Below are positions 5,948 through 10,093 of a stretch of 10,093 nt of DNA, piece after piece (within the stretch, counting starts at the first letter, position 1; each line of letters starts with the position of its first letter). The translations under genes and the position numbers were made by a program. The notes under the pieces were generated by a model. It made no database searches. It saw only the letters and a program-made list of their open reading frames with translations, and had not been told where the DNA came from. Source of the stretch: Dehalococcoidia bacterium (lineage in GTDB: Bacteria > Chloroflexota > Dehalococcoidia > Dehalococcoidales > JAUVZE01); contig JAUVZE010000029.1 in the NCBI GenBank assembly GCA_030602665.1, forward strand, positions 1-10,093. The letters are read 5' to 3'.

Positions 5948-7342
5948 CTAAGACTCTCCTTCCCCAATTATCTTTTTAGCAGTGACTAATGCCTGCTCTA
6001 CCTGCCTTGGGGCAGTGCCACCAACCACATCCTTGGCAGCAACAGACGAGGTTACGGTAATGGAGTAAACATCCTCGCCGAATAAGGGTGAAAAATCCTT
6101 ATACTCACTGAGGCTAAGTTCACCAAACGATTTACCTTTTTCCATAGCATAGCTCACTAACCTGCTTACTATATCATGGGCGGTGCGAAAGGGCTCACCT
6201 TTCTTAACCAGATAGTCAGCCAGGTCAGTAGCTAAAATATAGCCTTGCCTAGCTGCTTGCCCGGTATTTTCAGCCTTAACTCGCAAGGTTCTAACCATGC
6301 CAGTAAATACCTCTAAGCTGGATAGCAGTGTATCTACAGTATCAAAGAGCCCCTCTTTATCCTCCTGTATATCTCTATTATAGGCAAGCGGCAGACCTTT
6401 CAGCGTAGTCAGCAGAGCCATCAGCTTACCATAGACCCGTCCTGTCTTACCCCGCACCAGCTCAGCCACATCAGGGTTCTTCTTCTGGGGCATAATACTG
6501 CTACCTGTGGCATAAGCCTCATCAAGTTCAATAAAATTAAACTCACCTGAAGACCACAAAATAATCTCTTCAGCCAACCGGGAGAGGTGCATCATAGTGA
6601 GACTAGCCGCCGCTTCATACTCCACCACGAAGTCCCTATCGGAGACAGCATCCATACTGTTCTGACTTATCCGGCTGAAGCCTAACTCCCGAGCTAAGAA
6701 GTCCCGGTCAACATCATAGGCAACACCAGCTAAAGCCCCGCTGCCCAAGGGCATGACATCAGTCCGCTTGAGACAATCTCTAAATCGGTCAATGTCTCGC
6801 TGGAGCATCTCAAAGTAGGCTAATAGGTGATGTGCCAGCAAAACTGGCTGTGCCGGCTGCAAGTGGGTATATCCAGGCATAACTACCCCTTTATTGGCTT
6901 CAGCCAGACTAATTAGTGCCTGCTGAAATCCCCTCAGCTTGACCAAGGTCTCAGCGATTGCCTCCTTAGTAAACAGACGCATGCTCAGAGCCACCTGGTC
7001 ATTCCTGGAGCGAGCGGTATGCAGCTTACCACCTACCTCACCTACCCTCTCCAGTAGCCGGGCTTCAATATTCATATGGATGTCTTCCAGTTCTGGTTTA
7101 AACTGAAATTTACCCTGCTCTATCTCCTGCTTAATTGAAGCCAGCCCCTCAGTAATAGTTTTAGCTTCTTTGTCTGAGATAATGCCCTGCTTAGCCAGCA
7201 TCCTGGCATGGGCAATACTGCCAGCAATGTCATAAGGGTATAGCTTCCAGTCAAAGGGAATAGAGGCAGTATATGCTTCCACCAACTTATCGACCTGTTT
7301 TTGAAAGCGAGCACGTAGTCCTTTTCTATTTTCCCTGACCAT
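5948..7342 (-). CDS. argH: Argininosuccinate lyase
   Basis: ArgH splits argininosuccinate into arginine and fumarate, the last step of arginine synthesis, as a cytoplasmic homotetramer. The 464-residue length is normal for the family. Visible motifs are HTARSRNDQVA (108-118), GYTHLQPAQP (157-166, with the proton-relay His160) and the fumarase/aspartase-superfamily signature GSSIMPQKKNPD (280-291) carrying the catalytic serine. The N-terminus is less usual. Where most ArgH proteins have LWGGRF before the first helix, this one reads GLRARF, then resumes with the normal FDWKLYPYDIAGSIAHARML. The ATG at 7342 is 26 nt after the argG stop, with a GGTGGG-type ribosome site, so the two are surely cotranscribed. 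It is the last gene of the cluster and converges with rpmB. Confidence 0.96.
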   Translation of the reverse strand: MVRENRKGLRARFQKQVDKLVEAYTASIPFDWKLYPYDIAGSIAHARMLAKQGIISDKEAKTITEGLASIKQEIEQGKFQFKPELEDIHMNIEARLLERVGEVGGKLHTARSRNDQVALSMRLFTKEAIAETLVKLRGFQQALISLAEANKGVVMPGYTHLQPAQPVLLAHHLLAYFEMLQRDIDRFRDCLKRTDVMPLGSGALAGVAYDVDRDFLARELGFSRISQNSMDAVSDRDFVVEYEAAASLTMMHLSRLAEEIILWSSGEFNFIELDEAYATGSSIMPQKKNPDVAELVRGKTGRVYGKLMALLTTLKGLPLAYNRDIQEDKEGLFDTVDTLLSSLEVFTGMVRTLRVKAENTGQAARQGYILATDLADYLVKKGEPFRTAHDIVSRLVSYAMEKGKSFGELSLSEYKDFSPLFGEDVYSITVTSSVAAKDVVGGTAPRQVEQALVTAKKIIGEGES

Positions 7343-7368
7343 AGTTACCCACCTGTGCCTAATTCATC

Positions 7369-8586
7369 TTATTTTTCAGTCTTGCCCAGGTCACCAATAC
7401 CCTGTATCTGAGCCTGGGTTCTAACTGGTAATCCCCAAATATGAATGAAACCAGGGGAGGCACTCTGGTCAAACTGGTCACCCTTATCGTAGGTAGCTAG
7501 ACCAAAGCTATATAGCGACTTAGGTGATTTACGACCGACCACCTGACAATTTCCCTTAAATAGCTTCATTCGCACCGTTCCAGTAACAAAACGTTGTGTG
7601 CTTTGTACATAGGCAGCTAAATCCTGATGTAGTGAAGTGAACCACAGACCGTTATAGATGAGGTCAGCATACTCCATAGCTACCTTTTGCTTAAAGCGTA
7701 ATTGGTCTTTGGATAATGTCATCGCCTCTAGGGCTTGGTGCGCCTGCAGTAGCACTGCTGCTGCCGGCGCTTCGTAGATTTCCCTTGACTTTATTCCCAC
7801 TAGCCTATTTTCTAAATGGTCAATCCTGCCGACTCCGTGCATGCCGGCTAGCCTATTCAGCCGCTGGATTAAGCTAACCCCGTCCAGTTCCTGACCATCA
7901 ATAGTAATTGGAATACCCTGGTCAAACCCAATTTCAATGTAGCCTGGCTTATCTGGAGCTTTATCAGGTGACCTTGTCCAGGTAAATACCTCCTCCGGCG
8001 GTTCCACCCACGGGTCCTCCAGAACTCCACACTCTATGCTTTTCCCCCAGAGGTTCTCATCAATTGAATATGGGCTTGAGGCAGTTATTGGCACCGGGAT
8101 GTCATAACGCTGGGCATAGTTTATAGTCTCCTCACGAGTCATGTCCCATTCCCGGGCTGGAGCTATAATTTTAAGACCAGGAGACAGGGCATTAATACTC
8201 ACTTCAAACCTTACTTGGTCATTGCCCTTGCCGGTGCAGCCATGAGCTACTGCTGAAGCTGCCTCCTCACGAGCTGCATCCACCAGTAACTTAGCCATTA
8301 GGGGACGAGATAAGGCAGTAGCCAATGGGTATTGCCCTTCATAGATGGCATCCGCCTGCAATGCCGGAAAAACAAAATAGTTAACAAATAACTCCTTGGC
8401 ATCCTTTACTAACGCCTTCACAGCTCCGACCTTGAGTGCCTTTTGCTCAATAGCTGAAAAATCACGCTCGTTCCCCACATCAATAGTTAGCGCAATAACA
8501 TCTAGGTTATACGCTTCTCTAAGCCACCTGATAGCCACCGAGGTATCCAAACCACCACTGTAAGCCAGCACCACCTTATCCGACAT
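7369..8586 (-). CDS. argG: Argininosuccinate synthase
   Basis: ArgG joins citrulline and aspartate, using ATP (to AMP and PPi), to make argininosuccinate, the substrate of the next gene's product. The 405-residue length is typical. The N-terminal ATP-pyrophosphatase P-loop AYSGGLDTS is at 8-16. YEGQYPLATALSRPL (82-96) and HGCTGKGNDQVRFE (115-128) form the substrate and nucleotide site, and YSIDENLWGKSIECG is at 173-187. No key motif is missing. The ATG at 8586 follows AGGGGG with a 5-nt spacer. It begins 28 nt after the stop of an exported hydrolase-like gene, with no terminator or clear promoter between, so it probably belongs to one argD-hydrolase-argG-argH transcript. Confidence 0.97.
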   Translation of the reverse strand: MSDKVVLAYSGGLDTSVAIRWLREAYNLDVIALTIDVGNERDFSAIEQKALKVGAVKALVKDAKELFVNYFVFPALQADAIYEGQYPLATALSRPLMAKLLVDAAREEAASAVAHGCTGKGNDQVRFEVSINALSPGLKIIAPAREWDMTREETINYAQRYDIPVPITASSPYSIDENLWGKSIECGVLEDPWVEPPEEVFTWTRSPDKAPDKPGYIEIGFDQGIPITIDGQELDGVSLIQRLNRLAGMHGVGRIDHLENRLVGIKSREIYEAPAAAVLLQAHQALEAMTLSKDQLRFKQKVAMEYADLIYNGLWFTSLHQDLAAYVQSTQRFVTGTVRMKLFKGNCQVVGRKSPKSLYSFGLATYDKGDQFDQSASPGFIHIWGLPVRTQAQIQGIGDLGKTEK

Positions 8587-8614
8587 ACTAACCCCCTAAA
8601 TAAAAATATTATCA

Positions 8615-9535
8615 CTACTTAAGTCCAAAGTTTTGTTGCAAAAAACTAATGATTTGAGAACGAACTTGGGGATACTGCCACTGGTAGTCATGTCCCGGTG
8701 CTCCTACATGAAGTAGTATATGGCCAGCGTCATCGTGCGATATGCCAAACAGGGACTCCAGGCTGGCGCGAATAATCATGAATAAGTCCCCTTGACTAAA
8801 TGAATCAGGGACTATGCCGTTACTCCTCATTATCAGCGACCTGTCTGACACAATGCTATTGCTCCAAAAGGGGGGACCTAGCTGGATACTATAAACCTGT
8901 GTGGTATCCCTTAGAATATTCATCACACTTTCACAAACAAGTGTGCCATTACTTGCTCCAATCAAGATAACCTTGATGCCTGGTATGTGGCTAGTGAGAA
9001 ATTCTACTCTGGAGGCTAAATCCTTAGCCTTCAGCGGATAAAAACCTACCGCCAGCATAAGTTCACTAAGACGCCCATTTAAAGTGTCGTCTGTCCTATT
9101 GTGATCCAGCATCAGTGAGGTGTAGCCCAAGCTAGCCAGTTCAGACTCAATGCCAGTAACAAAGCTCTGCGCCTCAGGAGAATCCCCAATAAGAGTCCAT
9201 CCCCAGCCACCTGAGTTAAAAAACACAACAATATCTTTATCCTTAGCCACCACATACGTAGCTAGTAGCTGGTTTATAAAATCATGGCACTCTCTCTGGC
9301 CATCGCCAAAAAGCTCAGTGGCTAATCTGGCAGCATCGTCAACTATAGACTGGGGCACAGCCGACAAATCCTGAATTGACAGGGGAGTACCTCCGGTCTC
9401 GGCCTCAGAAGTTATTGCCGGCACCATCAGCGAGGGGACCAATATCACAATGGCCAGTGATAGGACTACCGTTAAGGTTACTATTATCTTAAGTTTCCGA
9501 ACCTGAGTCGCCATCTCAGTCCTGTGTCCTTTCAT
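8615..9535 (-). CDS. Exported or membrane-anchored alpha/beta-hydrolase-like protein of unknown function
   Basis: I do not recognise a named family. The 306-residue product has a short basic N-terminus, then one hydrophobic segment (about residues 16-40) that looks like a signal peptide or membrane anchor. A possible signal-peptidase site lies near SEA-E (43-46). No lipobox cysteine is present. The rest looks like a soluble alpha/beta-hydrolase. A strand (DIVVFFNSGGWGW, 101-113) precedes GASNG (193-197), which fits the GxSxG nucleophile elbow with Ser195, and GHDYQW near the C-terminus could supply the catalytic His282. The acid residue is not obvious. The ATG at 9535 overlaps the argD stop (ATGA), but ATG 9514 (Met8) has the better spaced AGGA and gives a cleaner signal peptide. 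It lies inside the arginine operon, yet an exported hydrolase has no evident part in that pathway. Substrate unknown. Confidence 0.75.
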   Translation of the reverse strand: MKGHRTEMATQVRKLKIIVTLTVVLSLAIVILVPSLMVPAITSEAETGGTPLSIQDLSAVPQSIVDDAARLATELFGDGQRECHDFINQLLATYVVAKDKDIVVFFNSGGWGWTLIGDSPEAQSFVTGIESELASLGYTSLMLDHNRTDDTLNGRLSELMLAVGFYPLKAKDLASRVEFLTSHIPGIKVILIGASNGTLVCESVMNILRDTTQVYSIQLGPPFWSNSIVSDRSLIMRSNGIVPDSFSQGDLFMIIRASLESLFGISHDDAGHILLHVGAPGHDYQWQYPQVRSQIISFLQQNFGLK

Positions 9536-10093
9536 CTCCAGCTAACAATGCTGGATAGTACTTCATGTAAGATGTCCAATACCTCATCAACCTCGCTGTT
9601 ACCAATAATGAGTGGGGGCATAAAGCGCAAGGCATTGGGTTTGACTCGGTTAACCAGCAAACCTCTATTAAGACAAGCCTTCACCACTGAGTTGGCCATA
9701 TCACTACTAAACTCCATAGCTATCAAGAGTCCACAACCCCGCACCTCAGTGATACACTGGAATTTCTGCTTTAGTCGCTGCAATCCGGTAATAAAATATT
9801 GTCCCACTCTCTGGGCATTGCCAGCAATATCATGGTCAATAATAAATTTTAGTGTTGCATAACCAGTGGCACAGGCTACCGGATTACCCCCGAAGGTAGA
9901 ACCATGCTCCCCGGGTACAAAAACAGAGGCTCTATCCTTAGCTAGTATAGCTCCGATTGGCATGCCACTGGCTAAACCCTTAGCCAAGGTCATTATATCA
10001 GGTTCAATACCATATTGCTCATAGGCAAAAAGTGCCCCGATTCGACCCACCCCGGTCTGAATTTCATCCAAAATAAGTAGAATGTCCATTTGG
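9532..10093 (-). CDS. argD: Acetylornithine aminotransferase (5' end cut by window edge)
   Basis: ArgD is a PLP-dependent class III aminotransferase that converts N-acetylglutamate semialdehyde to N-acetylornithine, upstream of ArgG and ArgH in arginine synthesis. Only the C-terminal ~187 residues are present. The visible part starts in the LLILDEIQTGVGR motif, whose Asp contacts the PLP ring nitrogen. It continues with the Schiff-base lysine in TLAKGLASGMPIGA (Lys codon at about 9979-9981) and the phosphate-binding HGSTFGGNP, and ends normally. ATG 10089 is internal, because it falls just before the PLP-binding strand. Related class III enzymes (GABA, ornithine or succinylornithine aminotransferases) share these motifs; argG and argH downstream favour ArgD. 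The TGA stop overlaps the next gene's ATG by 4 nt. Confidence 0.9.
   Translation of the reverse strand, partial: QMDILLILDEIQTGVGRIGALFAYEQYGIEPDIMTLAKGLASGMPIGAILAKDRASVFVPGEHGSTFGGNPVACATGYATLKFIIDHDIAGNAQRVGQYFITGLQRLKQKFQCITEVRGCGLLIAMEFSSDMANSVVKACLNRGLLVNRVKPNALRFMPPLIIGNSEVDEVLDILHEVLSSIVSWR

Noticed and set aside
7120..7314. Second minus-strand frame inside argH (64 codons)
   Set aside because: It is an out-of-frame overlap with the conserved N-terminal part of ArgH and shows no independent support.
7800..7858. Repeated CTAGCCTATT within argG
   Set aside because: Two short near-identical words inside conserved coding sequence; codon coincidence, not a repeat element.
9150..9862. Plus-strand frames opposite the hydrolase-like gene and argD
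   Set aside because: They are shadows. The minus-strand frames carry the signal peptide, GxSxG and PLP-binding motifs.
10087..10089. ATG as the argD start
   Set aside because: It falls directly before the internal PLP-binding strand of a class III aminotransferase and the frame continues past the window edge, so the gene is truncated here.

Overview
The window is ordinary, densely coded bacterial chromosome with eight protein genes, two of them cut by the window edges. Seven genes lie on the minus strand and one (rpmB) on the plus strand. Moderate base composition, a short zinc-ribbon L28, a RecG with a long N-terminal extension, a FakA/DegV cluster beside recG and an argD-argG-argH cluster suggest a Chloroflexota bacterium, perhaps a member of the Dehalococcoidia. 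That placement is inference from gene content and protein style, not a database match.

Left half (1-5587, minus strand). The operon reads fakA (DhaL/DAK2-type fatty acid kinase subunit), then two tandem DegV/FakB-type fatty-acid-binding protein genes, then recG (Holliday junction and fork-remodelling helicase), which runs off the left edge before its last ~110 codons. Gaps are 17 nt, a 4-nt ATGA overlap, and 34 nt. The operon appears to start at a TTGACC-17 nt-TACAAT promoter at 5637-5665. The products would phosphorylate fatty acids held by FakB proteins, giving acyl-phosphates for lipid synthesis. RecG is a passenger by function.

Middle (5588-5947). A divergent intergenic region of about 90 bp carries three short palindromes and the promoter(s). 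It is followed by rpmB (plus strand, TTG start) and a strong GC-rich hairpin terminator between the convergent ends of rpmB and argH.

Right half (5948-10093, minus strand). In transcription order: the C-terminal part of argD, an unrecognised exported alpha/beta-hydrolase-like protein overlapping argD by 4 nt, argG, then argH. ArgD acts at the acetylornithine step, and ArgG and ArgH perform the last two steps of arginine synthesis (citrulline + aspartate to argininosuccinate, then to arginine + fumarate). The exported hydrolase inside this biosynthetic operon is the least explained gene. No RNA genes, CRISPR arrays, insertion sequences or phage genes were seen, and no stretch over 300 bases lacks a gene. 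No clearly new multi-gene system is present.
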